Positions 31,960 to 43,784 are shown, numbered from the stretch's first letter. The stretch: 64,000 nt of DNA from Hemileia vastatrix (GCA_030280995.1 JASXTE010000017.1:17972998-18036997); one strand, 5' to 3'. Numbers and translations are program-made. The notes: a model not told the origin generated them from the sequence alone.

Positions 31960-34223
31960 TCAACAAGATTGATCTTCTTGTCAAAAACATGGCCTTTCTG
32001 CCAAGGCTTTCTGCACTTGAAGCAAGTGTTTATTGCATACTTTTTATGTGCAACAGGGGAAGAAGGTTTACCAACCTTTTACAGAGTTTTCTGTTGGTAA
32101 TTGGAGGGTTTCTCCAAAGGAGTTCTAGTGATGAATCTTCTGGAATCATACTTGATGTTTAGAAGGATCTCATTACAAGTATTAATGAAAGAAGAAGGTT
32201 CTCTGGAGAACTCATTCCTAGCAACTATCAAGTCTCTCAAAGACATGGGTAATTTATAGAGGATCCTGTCCTTCCATAACTCAAACTTCATATTCAGGTC
32301 CATTGCCCTCAAGATTTTTACAAGTTTCATTAGAAACTCAAAAGGTTTATCAGTAGAAGAGCTATATCTGGTTTCTTCATACTGCCTTTGTTGAGCTATC
32401 CTAAACTTGGAGCCACCAAATTGTTCTTTAATTAATTATTTCCAATCTTCCCATGAGTAGTCATTCTTATCCAAGAGAACAGATTCATACCAAATTAGGG
32501 CCACATTGGTAAATAAAGAATTTAATTTGGACACAATTTCCTCATCTGGGATTTTGTAAGATTTTTTTAGATTATCAATCCTGCAAATGAATTGCTGCCA
32601 ATCAGAGTAAGAGTCACCATCAAATGTTGGATACTGGTCAATTTTTGGCCAATTCTTTTGATTTGAAGTAGTCTCCTTATTACAAGCTTGTTTCTGAGTG
32701 AAAAGGAGCTGTAACTTCTCCAATTGGGCAATAATTTTATTGTTTAATCCTTCTGTGGATGATCCAGGTACATCATCAATTTTTGATGGAAACTCAGTGA
32801 TATCAACAGGCATTTCTGGAACTAATTTCACTTTGGAGGAACTAGGAACAGGTAAAATTGGGATATCCTGCACCATATGTTCTTTCAAAGAAATGTCAGA
32901 AAATTTTTGATCATGAAACAATGAATTTAATTTCTCTTCAATGGTTTTTAATCTGGTTTTCACTCTTGGAAGACTAGATAAACTCTCATTGATAGTTGCA
33001 TAATATAACTGGTTTTTATTTTGAAAAGATGAATAATGGTCACTCAATCTTTTCAAGTTCAACTTATGTCCCTCTAGCTCCTGGCAACAGATGGACACAG
33101 TATCTTGTAACTTAGACAAATCATTTTTGATATTTTTCCATAAAACAACTTTCTTTTCATGAGTTACTTTGTAATTAAATAAATCATCAGAAACTCTCTG
33201 TAATCCACTCCTCAATGATTGGTAACCCTTTTCAGTTAACAAACAATTAAATTTCTGAGTCAATTGCATGTTGTTCATAATATGATTTTTTTTAGTAATA
33301 ATATCCCTCAAATATTCATCATTAATTTTTGCCACATCTAGAGTGTTTCTCAAAAGGGAAACAGAATAACTTTTCAGACTCTCATAAAACTCAGGATCAA
33401 GTGTCTCATCAATAACAGGCATATCAGGATTAATCATTGAAGTAGCAATAAAAACAAAAGGATTAGATACATTAGAATATTGAGCAATATGTCTACTACT
33501 ATCAGCCTCTACTGGTCTCACAGTTTCATCTCCTCTTCCAGAATTACCAGAAGTAACTGAATCAGCAACAAGAATTGGTACTTGAGATTCATTAGAGGGG
33601 CTTACCAAGGCTTGGGCAATGATTGAATGTGTTTGTTTTTTCTCTTTCTTCATCCTTGATAAGGGTGAGGAGGTGTGGGGTTGAACTGATTGGTTCTTGA
33701 CAGACCTGCCAGAGGTACTTGAGGTTGTTGTTGCTGGGACAGATAATCCCACTGGGTGTTCAACCAACCCCACTTCCACTTTGACACTTCCACCTTTTCT
33801 TGTTTCTGGGGAGCCAATTGTGGATGGTCCCTGGGGGGAGGAGGTCTTCTCTTCTCTTGAAGGAAGGACTCTATCTCTCTTACCTTTTCTTCTAGAGAGT
33901 CCGTTTTTGACCTCAGCTTGAGGTTTTCTGTCCTCAATTCCTTGATGTGAGTGGAGAGATTTTTGACTTGCTGAGTTAAGGGCATCTTTTTTATTTTGAA
34001 GCCTTTTGGAAGCTCATCTGGGGGGTTGATAGAAGGCTTTTGGTCCAGAGCAGTTGTCTCCACTAATATTTCCACCTCCTGCATTTCTAAATCATGATTG
34101 GTCCAGTAATTGATTAATTTGAGCCATTTTTGTAGTCAAAGGAGAACTCACAGAAAAAGCTTCATCATAATCAATTAAGTCAAGTTCCTCATCACGGCCA
34201 GCAGAAGCACCTTGATCAGTCAT
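31960..34223 (-). pseudogene. gag: Gag of Ty3 element 2 with conserved intron
   Basis: Exon 1 34,223-34,152 (MTDQGASAGRDEELDLIDYD, 24 codons), a 73-nt intron, then exon 2 from 34,078 in another frame (EVEILVETTALDQ, coiled coil RTENLKLRSKTDSLEEKV), ending at a TGA at 33,650. The protein continues in a third stretch at 33,660-32,436, with long coiled coils and the Gag domain (DQYPTFDGDSYSDWQQF), and pieces at 32,079-32,330. A zinc knuckle follows near 31,980-32,040. Gag passes into pol without a frameshift; the element 1 stop is absent here, but a TAG occurs just before pol, near 31,876. Confidence 0.8.
34079..34151 (-). other. Spliceosomal intron in gag of element 2
   Basis: 73 nt, GTGAGTTCTCC to ATGCAG. 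Phase 0, same position and same flanking amino-acid context as the 64-nt intron of element 1. Confidence 0.7.
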
Positions 34224-35151
34224 AGTTTAAATTAACCTGAACTGAGAGAAAGAAATATTAAGAATTAATTTGTTATTATTTTTGCTTTATTTAAAGAAAA
34301 ATAAGAGAAAAAAATATTCTACTATATAATTAATTATCAGGATTTTGCAATCAAATGGAATAATTTAAAATATAATGTTTTTCAGGACAAAAATAAACTG
34401 AAATAATAATCACAATTTTTATTAATTTAAGATAATTTTATAACCAGGATTAAAATAAATCAACTGAAATAATAAAATTAATTTTTAATTATTAATTTAA
34501 TTACCAGGACTTAATTGTCAACTGAGAATAATTTCAATTACCAGGACTTAATTTCAAATGAAATAATCTAATTATCAGGACTTATTGTCAACTGAAATAA
34601 TTTTTTATATAATCAATTTTAATTAATTTTTAATACTAATTTATTGCCAGGACAATTTTTCAACTGAAACAATAATATATTATTTTAATTTATCAGGACA
34701 AAGGTCAACTGAAATAAAAGAAAATATAATTTAATTAATTTGATTTTTTATAAAACTTCTATGAATATGAACAATATAGTTCTATCTTGGTAAACTAGGA
34801 AAAAAAATATTTTATTTACCAGGCACCTCCCCCTGTAAAATGAGAAAGTTAATGCCACTTACAGAGTGCTGAATAAAAGATATACCTAGACTATGAAAAG
34901 TGCAAAGTGACCCATGAATAGTAATTAATATATTTACCACAAATATATAAGACTATTGCCAATATATGAGCCTAAACTTAGGATTGCGGTTCAATTCCTG
35001 TTTGCAGCAAAAAATTAAGTCACGTGGTTTATGACATTCGTGCTTTTTGTTGTTCACCCGTCCCTACAGGTACCTCAATTTCGATGGTCCCTTGGTCACT
35101 GGCCTCAAGATATTGATGCGCCGTTGATGATTTGTAAAGGCCCCCAAGTTT
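34224..35151 (-). other. Leader of Ty3 element 2
   Basis: AT-rich with recurring CCAGGACTTA/TCAACTGAAATAA motifs (about ten copies, 34,380-34,740). A tRNA T-arm-like stretch GGTTCAATTCC (34,988-34,998) to GCAGCA (35,009) lies on the + strand. Next to the LTR the minus strand reads ACTTGGGGGCCTTTAC, the candidate primer-binding site. Confidence 0.5.
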
Positions 35152-36165
35152 TGAAGGGTCCTGATGGTCTAGAAGGTTCTTACAGAGGTCCAACAGGGTG
35201 AATAGGTGGATTTTTGGGGTTTCAAAGTCAAAGTATGTATAATTTTCCTTTTATTTTATTTACTCAATTTAAAGAGGTAAAAGTTTTTATAATTAGTATT
35301 ATTATTAATGATTAGATTTATGTTGTAGTAAAGAATAAAACAATAAATGATAGTAATAGTTATTTGTTTGTAATAGTGGTGTAATAAAATAAGTAAGTAA
35401 TGAATGAATGTTCCAAAACAACAAAAAAGGGGAGGCCTTTTATAGGCAAATGAGAGAAAAAGCACGGACTTAAAATTCTATATACAGGAGTATGAGAGAA
35501 GAAGAAAGAAAATTCCAAGAAGACATTTCAAATATTAAGATTTTTCTAGAAAGAAAGTGTTCAAAATCTGTATTTACAGAATATGTCAGAAATAAGATGT
35601 TTTATTTAAAATTACAGTAAGTGTCAATTTTAAATAAGTAATTTGAATTTTTTGTATATATTTGTTTTTATTTAAATATTAATATTTATTTAATATTAAG
35701 TATTTATTTCTCTTAGCCTGTCATTAGGGGGTATCAAATTAGAAATTTGTAATTATTTAAAAGGTATTTCACAACACAAAAAGAAAGCCACAAACTTGAA
35801 ATTAATTCTCAGTAAAAAGGTGTTTGGGGGGCACAATATGGCATATTTTAAAAAATAATTATGGTTGATTTGGTGGAAACAAAACGTATTTTGAAATGGA
35901 AGATTTTTAACTTTGATAATACCTATTGAGCATGGTGTTAGAAATAAAAATAATAAAATTAAAATTAAAATACAAATAAAAATATAAAGGACATTTATTA
36001 TTAAATTTAATTATTTACTAACTTTACTTTTTTGTAACTAGTTAATTTATTATAAGTAAGTTTAAAGTAAATATATTAAAATTAATAATATATAAGAAAT
36101 AAAATGCTGTGGCTTCATCCAGTAAATAATTAATTATTTTACTGGGTAAGTCTAGCAGCCTGGCT
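35152..36165 (-). repeat. 5' LTR of Ty3 element 2, interrupted by a MITE
   Basis: Aligns with 27,350-28,150 but contains an extra 199-bp block plus a duplicated ATT at 35,723-35,927. TATAAAAG on the minus strand at 35,437-35,444. The outer end lacks the terminal GACA. Confidence 0.88.
35726..35924. mobile_element. 199-bp MITE in the LTR of element 2
   Basis: Ends AGGGGGTATCAAA and, reverse complemented, AGGTATTATCAAA. ATT is duplicated on both sides. The other LTR of the same element has the uninterrupted site (GTCATTGAGCAC), a direct empty-site comparison. Superfamily not assigned. Confidence 0.8.
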
Positions 36166-36580
36166 TTGAACTTTAGATGGACTTTTTGATTTATGCTCAT
36201 GGGACAGCAATAGGCCAAGGCATAATGGAGGTCATTTTGTATTTCCTGAATTGAAATACATGGTTGTGTTTGAAAAGTGTGATGGAATATGGGTTGTTAT
36301 ATGGCCAGCTAATATGCTATACCATCGAACAACACCTGTCAAAGAGTATGGAAATTTTTCAAGGCTTGGGTCATCCATCCAGATAAGTAAAAAATTAGCC
36401 AATTCTATTAAAAATTTAAGAATGTTAATTCCAAATATACATATGTCGGACTATATTTCTATGAAAGAAAAAGAAAAGTTGGAATTTGTGCATGATAACT
36501 TTCTTTCATCAATTTTGGATGATAATACTATAAACATGGAACAAGTGTATATTATTACCAAAAAGCATGTAAATCATTAG
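36166..36580 (+). pseudogene. Tet/JBP-like 2OG-Fe(II) dioxygenase, 3' part
   Basis: Continuation of the oxygenase split at 27,349. Reads LDGLFDLCSWDSNRPRHNGG, then GHFVFPELKYMVVFEKCDGI, WVVIWPANMLYHRTTP, and a conserved tail RLGSSIQISKKLANSI. The FPE block and the distal His in MLYHRTTP match the second half of the double-stranded beta-helix, which supplies the third iron ligand; a following basic residue usually binds 2-oxoglutarate. It ends 88 nt before the convergent transposase gene. The frame at the junction with the 5' part is off by one, probably from a small indel. Confidence 0.75.
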
Positions 36581-36667
36581 AAATGTATATTTAGTAAATG
36601 ATTTTGATAAATTATAATGTGATTACAAAGTCTAAAGAGAAGAAAAAAGTTTAAGAATAAATCATAG

Positions 36668-37927
36668 CTAATACTCCCATTGTGCTAGTGTGATTGGAAG
36701 AATTTTCGCCCTTTTGCTAGTGGTTTGAGAAGTTGTAGTGTTGGATATAGCTGGAGGTGTTTCAACTTCTTCATCTTCATACAAGTCTACCCATTGATCT
36801 TTTATGTCAGCAAGTAGGATGTGAAGTATTGTGCAACACAGAATCCAGTTGATGACAGCCTTCATTTTGGAAATATTTCTAAGAGGACTTCTTAATTCCC
36901 TTAAAATGGAAAAATGATCTATCAGGATTCCAATAGAATGTTCAATATGGACTCTTGACTTTTCCAGATGATTGTTGAACTTGACATTTTGACTGTCTTC
37001 TGAAGCTGATCCACAAAATGCAGGAAGAACATATTTTCCATTCACATAAGCTGAATCAGCCAGAAGATGATGATCTTCATCAAAAAAAATTTCAGGCTCT
37101 TTTGAGATTTGCATTCTTTGAAAGACATAGGAATCATTAAATGATCCAGGATAGCCAGTGAAGAAAGATATAAATTTTTTGTTTACATCACAAATAAGCT
37201 GAACAGAAATTGAATATCTATAGAGAAGATATAGTTGCTTGTCTTAGTATGAAAAATAATGTAAAGAATTAAAAATAATCTACCTCATTTTATGGTCAAA
37301 GTAATTTTTTCCAGCATGAGCAGGTTTCTGACTTAAAGGAATAGTAGTACCATCAACAAAACCAATACATCCTGGGAAGCCCTCTGCTTGCATAACCTGA
37401 GATGATTCAAGTTGCTCTTCTTTTATTGGCCAGGAGAGAAGTTAAGATTCCAATGAGTTGGTAGCAGTGATGCAACATTTTTTATAAGTGTTAACAGAAC
37501 CATAGCCTAAATCAAAGAAATTTTCAAAACATTTAAAGGCAGCTCCATTACCATTGGAACCCAAACAACATAGTGTGATGTCCAATTGAATTGATGGTTC
37601 ATGTTGTGTCTTTTGAGAATTATTGTGAAAAACTGGGTGATCCTCAATAATATGAAGTAATTTAAGGAAAAATTCCTGAGAAGTCCTGAAAAGCTGTCTA
37701 AAAATGGGTACAGACAGGTTTAGTAGTACTTGGATAGTGTACTTGGTGGTATGAAATACTTGAGGCTTTCTTGGAAGAAGGTAAAATTTCTTGGTCATTT
37801 TAGATAAAAAAAGAAAATCTTCTTCAAGGTCAGAATCAGATTTTCAATCAGATTCCAAGAGCAGAGCAATAGCTATGACAGTCATTTCTTGATGTAGCTT
37901 ATCACAATTTGAGAGTGAGGAAGGCAT
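36668..37927 (-). pseudogene. PIF/Harbinger DDE transposase with intron
   Basis: Start ATG at 37,927 (MPSSLSNCDKLHQEMTVIAI), about 400 codons once the 66-nt intron (37,283-37,218, GTAGAT to CTATAG, phase 2) is removed, the usual family length. Catalytic triad visible: D in GFVDGTTIPLSQKP, D in HLLADSAYVNGKY, E in VHIEHSIGILIDHF. Conserved TGYPGSFNDSYVF lies between. Only two in-frame stops (TGA near 37,844 and TAA at 37,442) break it, so decay is recent or mild. It lies convergent to the oxygenase gene and 300 bp inside the right inverted repeat. Confidence 0.85.
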
Positions 37928-38194
37928 GACTCTTATATGGTAGAAAAATGAAGATGATGCACAATGCTAAGAGATATGAAGTGTTATGCTGCAAAGTGCT
38001 GTGCATGAATGAGAAGTGTTATGCTGCAGAGTGCTGCATATAAATGTGATGATGCTGACAAATCAGTGAGATGTGAGGAATGGTGAAACCAGCAATTTTG
38101 GTTGAGGAAGTGCATATTTGAGTGAAATAAGTGACTTATTTCACTTTTGAAATCCACCAGTTTTGGGGCTAGCATGTTTCAAAAATCTGCACTT

Positions 38195-38228
38195 AGATAA
38201 GTGCAGATTTTCCAGAACTGACACCCCC
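38195..38228. repeat. Right terminal inverted repeat of the Harbinger element
   Basis: TAAGTGCAGATTTTCCAGAA followed by CTGACACCCCC, reverse complement of the left end, flanked by TA. Confidence 0.8.
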
Positions 38229-38447
38229 TATTTTTTGGATTCTTATTCAATGGAATCTACTCATACTTCCTACATAAATCAAATGGTTGTTCTTCAGTGA
38301 TGGCTTATAGGTTATGCTGATAAATTACAATTTGGAAAATATTCTGATAATTTCTGTGAAATAGTTAAAATAAGAAAGTATTAATATGAAATAAAAAAGA
38401 AAGAACTAATATTTTTCTCTTATTTTTTCCACAAGCTTATATAAATT

Positions 38448-38908
38448 TGACAATCTTTTTCAGAATTCTTTTAACCAAACTCACCTTCTCAAACAGATTC
38501 AAAGTGGTGTAACCTATGAGAATCTTTTCAAAAATGTCAAATGTTGCTCAGACAACAAAATTTATGATGAAGGTTCTTTTAAGCAGATTTTATTTCCATG
38601 GAGATCTGAAGAATTCTCAAGACTTGCACAAAATCTTGACCATAAACACATTCAAATCCAAGAAAATTTCTCTTATTTAGAAGAAATACTTAAGAACTTG
38701 GTGTTATATGATAGATTAAATTTGGTATCCTCAGTTGAGACTCACTTTAATTCTTTTCCAGTCTCCAGGGGCTTTACAAGTGACTACTATTCTTTATTAT
38801 ATCTTTGTTCTCTTAATCCTCAACAATTAAGACATCTTAGTTGTCAATCCCCAATAAAAATTTCCTACATACTTGAAAAAATTTCAAATTCTAATGTGAG
38901 TTATTGAT
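38448..38908 (+). CDS. Unidentified open frame, possibly an exon
   Basis: About 150 codons without a stop (KFDNLFQNSFNQTHLLKQIQ to ILEKISNSNVSY), with amino-acid usage that looks coding in an AT-rich setting. No start codon near the 5' end and an AG-rich acceptor-like context, so it may be a 3' exon. I do not recognise the family. It lies just outside the Harbinger element and is convergent with the SNF2 pseudogene. Confidence 0.3.
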
Positions 38909-39059
38909 GAATTCCCTGATCAATGATCTAGACAACTCATATTCTTTTTTCCAATGTTTGTGAAACTTAGCCTTAAAAAATTAGAATCGATAAATTTTTT
39001 TAGCCATGATGCAACTTTATTTGAAGAAAATTCCACCTACATTGATAGATCAATCATTT

Positions 39060-41320
39060 TTCTTTGTATCTTATAAATGCTGAATTCAATAATCCTTCTT
39101 ACAAAATACTTGAGTACATGAACTTCATTTTTTTGGCCTATTCTATACAGACAATCAACTGCTTGCTGTTCAACTTCTGGATTCAAATTAGGCTCCTGTT
39201 TCAATATTTTAAACAAATTCTTCTTTAAACCTTTTTTATTTCAATATAAGACTCTTTGACTTACCATTATATAAACATTTTGCACACATCTCAGGTCTAT
39301 TCCAACTTATGCAGCCTTGATTGTACCACAAAAAACTTGAAATCTTTCATCATTTTTGAATTTGTCCAGATTTTCATCCCTTTTTTTCATGCTCAACTTT
39401 CCTACAAGCTCTGTGTATCTAATTCCATGGTCATCTAAAGCCTTTTTTATACTATTTCAATGGATAGAATATTGAAATGTTGATTAAGCTAAAAATAAGT
39501 TATTGAAAAAATTAATAGAATTGCTTACATTTCCAAAAAGTCTGCATATTCTGAAAATATAGCAGCCTTGGGACAAATTATCCCCCTTTCTCCCCTTTAG
39601 AAATTTTTCTAAATGACTGATTAGATGTATAATCTTTGCTTAATGTTTCCATGTGAAAGGAAATGTTGGAGGTTGATCTGGGTTTTTGTAGACAGGGTGG
39701 TTACAAAATTGCCGTAAAATTGACAGTTCTCAGAGAAACTCAGCTGAGTCCCAAGGGAGGTTGGTATTTTGAGAAGTCCCATAATACTCAGAAAAAAGTT
39801 CTTGAAGCTTAGTAAGTTTTAAGTGTCAAGGATCTGATAATTCTACAGATATTTCTTGCTCAATTTTTTGAGGAAGTGATAAGATTGCTTTTTTAGTCCT
39901 CTGCAGACATATGACATTCATGAGAGTATGCATCAATTTTATTGAGCTAGATCTTCCTCTGTTTAAGACATTCACAAGAAAATTAATCCAAAGCCAGTTT
40001 TTTTTCCATCTTTTGATTCTGAGGAATGATATAAGGCTTTAAAAATCAGTTGTCCAGTTTTGAAGTGGTGTCCCTGTCAAGCATAGTCAATATTCAGCCT
40101 CCAGGTCTTATATATTCTGATTCTTCTGCTACTGGGGATTCTTTATTAAACTTTTAAATTATATTAAAAATTTCATCATATTTTATTATATTATGTTCAA
40201 AAACTTTAGTGATTCAAATGAATGATTACTGAGCCTCATCTAAAACTATTCTGTACCAACTGAGTTTATGAGTTACTGGTGGAATAGGTTGAGGAGTTTT
40301 CTTTGAAGAAGATGGACTTGCTGTTTGATAGGTATTCAAAACAACTATTTGGTTCTGAAGCTCCTCAAAATCAATTTTCTTTGAATCCTTCCAATAAAGA
40401 ACCTTGAAAGGTAGTGCATTATCTTCAAAGTAAATTCTTATTTTATTTACCCAGTTTGATAGTGTTTCAAGTGGGCAAATTATGAGATTTTCTGATTTCC
40501 TATCTTTCTCTTCTCCACCGCCCAAGAGTTGGAATTGTCTGGCTTCACTTTGAGTTGCAGTAAGTAGGACAAAATTTGAGAGAGTGTGTCTCAAGCCCAT
40601 ATCATCAGCTAGAGTTGAACAAATTCCTGCAGAGGATAACTCTTCTTCAGGAAATTTTTCATAATAATTATTAGAGCCTTCTCTCAGACAGCTGTTGTCC
40701 GCATGCCTCCACAGGTTTTCTAACTTTTATGATAAGTTATTTTCATTTTATATCATTAAATTGATAGCTTGAACCTGATGGGTTTTCAGAGTTGTTTTGA
40801 TACCACATATAGATAGATTTTCCATTTGATTATCCCTTGTCCAAGAAATTTCAGAAGTTATGTGAATACAAGATTGAGGAATATTGAAGAAGAAAGTTGG
40901 ATTGTAGTGTGGAATGGGTGTCAAATCAATTTGAGCATTTAGAAATACTTCTTTAGCCTGACTAATAAAATCAGTCAAACAAAAAATGAGGCCACAAACT
41001 CTATACTGCCTGTTTAAAAGTAGAACCAAGTAAGAGAAAAAATAATAAGGTATTTGGGGATTTAAAGCCCTTTCCTCAGTTAAAATTTGAGATACAGATC
41101 TGATTTCTGCAAGTAGTTGTCCAATTTGGCAGCTCTGTGTGTTAGAAAGATCACCAATATGTTTTGCTTCTCCTTCTTTGAATAATCCAAAAACATGAAC
41201 TAAAAATCTTCCTCATTGAATAATAACTGGAGTGGATGCTTCATCAAATACTGATCTTTCTCTTGGAAAAATAGGTTTAAAATTTAAAGAGAATTGTCCA
41301 ATGCATCTTAAATTTGACAT
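39060..41320 (-). pseudogene. SNF2-family helicase-like ATPase (Rad16/Rad5 type), decayed
   Basis: Starts MSNLRCIGQFSLNFKPIFPR at 41,320. ATPase motifs follow: DDMGLRHTLSN where GLGKT is expected (Walker A lost), LIICPLETLSNWVNKI, VVLNTYQT, WYRIVLDEAQ (DEAH changed to DEAQ and then a stop), LCLTGTPLQN near 40,080. The C-terminal helicase domain is at 39,530-39,060: HGIRYTELVGKLSMKKRDEN, RFQVFCGTIKAA, VGIDLRCVQNVYIM, VEQQAVDCLYRIGQKNEVHV. Introns appear near 39,525 and from about 39,265 to 39,210. Many stops and shifts. In working form such proteins remodel chromatin or act in DNA repair; this copy cannot. Confidence 0.8.
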
Positions 41321-42223
41321 TTTAATAAAGTGAATTTTATGGTGATGGTGGTAGTTTATAGAGAGAGAATGAGAGCAAAGTTCTGAAAGAGAATAAATTA
41401 GATAATATATATAATATTTGATGAATATTCACAAGTGAATTTTTCATCTATGTTAGTAATTAATGTTGACTCACATTTTAATAATACCTAAATACAGATA
41501 GGTAACTGAAAAAAGCACATTATTTTAGAGCCTAAGTTGTGTGCCAATATATTAAAAACAGTTTTGTCAATAGTGTAAGTGTAAAAAAATACTTTACTCT
41601 TTTTTCCCCTTATAAAATATATATATATATTTTCTCCTACACTAAATTTTTTCAATGTTGTCTTATATTTTTTTATTCCAAGGAAAAATGAAAAATTTCT
41701 ATTAATAAGGGATCAATATCAACTTTTGTCTAGAAAATTTAAAGTTATGTGCAAATATTTTTACAGACTTATATTTTTATTAATAAAATTTTTAAAAAGG
41801 ACTTAAATAGTATGCTTTTTTATATATTTTCAGAAAAAAAAATGATAATTGAAATAATATTCCAGACCTAATATACTATGTGTCATTTAAGATATTTCTA
41901 CTAATATCAAACCTGACCTCCCAACATTCAATGTATCTAGATATAAAATTGAATATTATGGTATGTTAGGTGTTTTGGCTCAACCATTGCTTAAATTTGG
42001 TCCAACTGATGCTCAACTTGAATCAGAAGCTCTGCTCAAGAAGGGATAAATTGAGGCTCAATTTAGGGCCAACTTTTTTTCAAACTTTTTGCATCTAATT
42101 AAAAAAAGTTTCCTAACACTTTCACAACATTTACCCAATGTTTTACCAACCTGTTCCTGAAAGTTTCAAAGTGAGGTAACTGCTATAAGTTCACCCGCTG
42201 ATTTCCTATGGTGAATATATGCC
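41321..42223. other. AT-rich intergenic stretch
   Basis: A (TA)n run at about 41,617-41,632 and a patch of GCTCAA-type repeats at 41,975-42,065. No coding or RNA feature recognised. Confidence 0.5.
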
Positions 42224-43715
42224 TTTAGAATACCTTACATACATGCATATATCCACCTTTCAATAGTTTTACATACTTAATATTAGATTGGAATACATTA
42301 GGATAAACTTTTGAGCCTTAGACATAAGGTTACATCATTGTTAAGTGGTTTTAAAGCTATTATTTTTGTAATTATAGTGAAATAATGGATAAATGCACTT
42401 TAAATTGCTTAAAAGTTGGGTGTATGTGCTATAAATTTAATAATATTAAAATTGCGCTATGACAGATCAATTTGCCTTATTTAGTGTAATTTATTTGGCT
42501 ATATAAATTTCTAAAAATAACACTTTTAAAAATTGATTTTTTTTTCTAGAAATGGTTTATGTGTACTGGACCTATGCTGCCTGCATTTATCCAACATGCA
42601 TAGCTTCATTAATTAGAAAGTTAGTAATTTCATACTAAAATTACCATACTCTGTATGCTCCATATGTATAAACAACTAAAATAGGCAAGAGGCACTTATT
42701 CTGTGTCCTAATATTATTCTTAGTGCATTGAATGCATTATATGCACTAATTTCATTATTAACCTCAAGATTGGCACCCTTATTTCACAACCACACTTAAA
42801 ATTTCCTTTTTAGTCAAGAATCAACCTATGCAAGCACCTACCAAGAGTCTTCATTCAGTCACCCCACATTTCACATCTTCTTTTGGGTCTCTCAATGGTT
42901 TCTCAGGCTATATTGATATTTTTAAATGGGGATTTTATGTATAAAATTGTTATAATTAATTTCTTAATTTTAACTATTGATATTACTTAATTAGAAATTA
43001 CTTTTAGGTCCTTTCTTTCTTTCTTTAGTATTTACTTTAAGAATTTCACACATATACTCTCCTTTTGGATTATTACTTTATTTTGATGGATTAACACAGG
43101 TTACTCTTGTATTTTGGCATGTCATATGATTCTTCTTTTTTCTTGGATGGTCCTTAGGTTGATGGGCATGTGTGATTGCTAGATTGGATTTTCATTTGCT
43201 GTGTAAAGGATTGGTAATTAAAGGGGGGAAATTTAGGGATTTATGGGTATATATGGAGGAGGTTTTTGGCTTTTATTCTACATTCTTTATCATTACATTT
43301 TAAACATATAACCATACAATTACAATAAATATTCATTAGTACTTTTTAAGTCTTTGGAATAGTGTTTTAATCAATTTCTCTTTTTTTCTACCAACTGTAA
43401 GCTGTATACCATGTATATAAAGTTTGATTAAATTACTGAGACCATTATATTGAATTATATTTTAATACTTGATTGGATTTGGACAACACTATTCATAGTG
43501 GACCAAGAAAATCTTCTAGACAACTGAATAATCAAGCTATTCATTTCTCTGTACTTGAACTCAGCCTGACAGTGAGCAAGGGGGATGCTAACATCAGTTT
43601 TAAAGAAAAATTAAGAGCTCAAACTGGGTCACTCTGTAAATCAGACCCAGAAGTGTACCCTGTGACCAAAAACATGAACTTGATGTCTAGTTCAGGAATT
43701 CTTCCCCTTTTTTAG
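42224..43715 (+). repeat. LTR-retrotransposon remnant, copy 2 (LTR, leader, gag start)
   Basis: Aligns with 15,146-16,490. TATATA-like box near 43,244. A coding start at 43,473 (MDLDNTIHSGPRKSSRQLNN) continues open for 80 codons to 43,715, better preserved than copy 1. No gag domain or pol follows; the Copia element begins at 43,785. Confidence 0.6.
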
Positions 43716-43784
43716 TTACTTTTATACATTCTTTCAATTTCTTAATTATTCCTTAACTACTATTGCTTATAAGGATTTTATATA

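Larger units (their letters stand above)
27350..36165 (-). mobile_element. Ty3/Gypsy chromodomain retrotransposon, element 2
   Basis: Minus strand relative of element 1 with the same layout: LTRs of 801 bp and about 1,014 bp (199 bp of the latter is a MITE), leader, gag with the same intron, pol and polypurine tract. The left LTR keeps TGTC and GACA ends. The right LTR ends in GCCTGGCT and lacks GACA, so a 5-bp duplication cannot be shown; a small deletion at that edge would explain it. It splits the oxygenase gene. Coding regions carry several stops, so it is older than element 1. Confidence 0.88.
23057..38228. mobile_element. PIF/Harbinger transposon carrying a Tet-like oxygenase gene
   Basis: Inverted repeats: left GGGGGTGTCAGTTCTGGAAA at 23,057, right the same reverse complemented, ending at 38,228. 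Both continue for about 30 bp to a CTTAAGTGC-type palindrome. A TA dinucleotide flanks each end. Inside are a Myb/SANT-like gene (+), a Tet/JBP-like gene (+) and a DDE transposase gene (-). The Myb-plus-transposase pair is standard for Harbinger elements; the oxygenase is not. A Ty3 element (27,350-36,165) is nested within, so the original length was about 6.4 kb. Confidence 0.75.
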
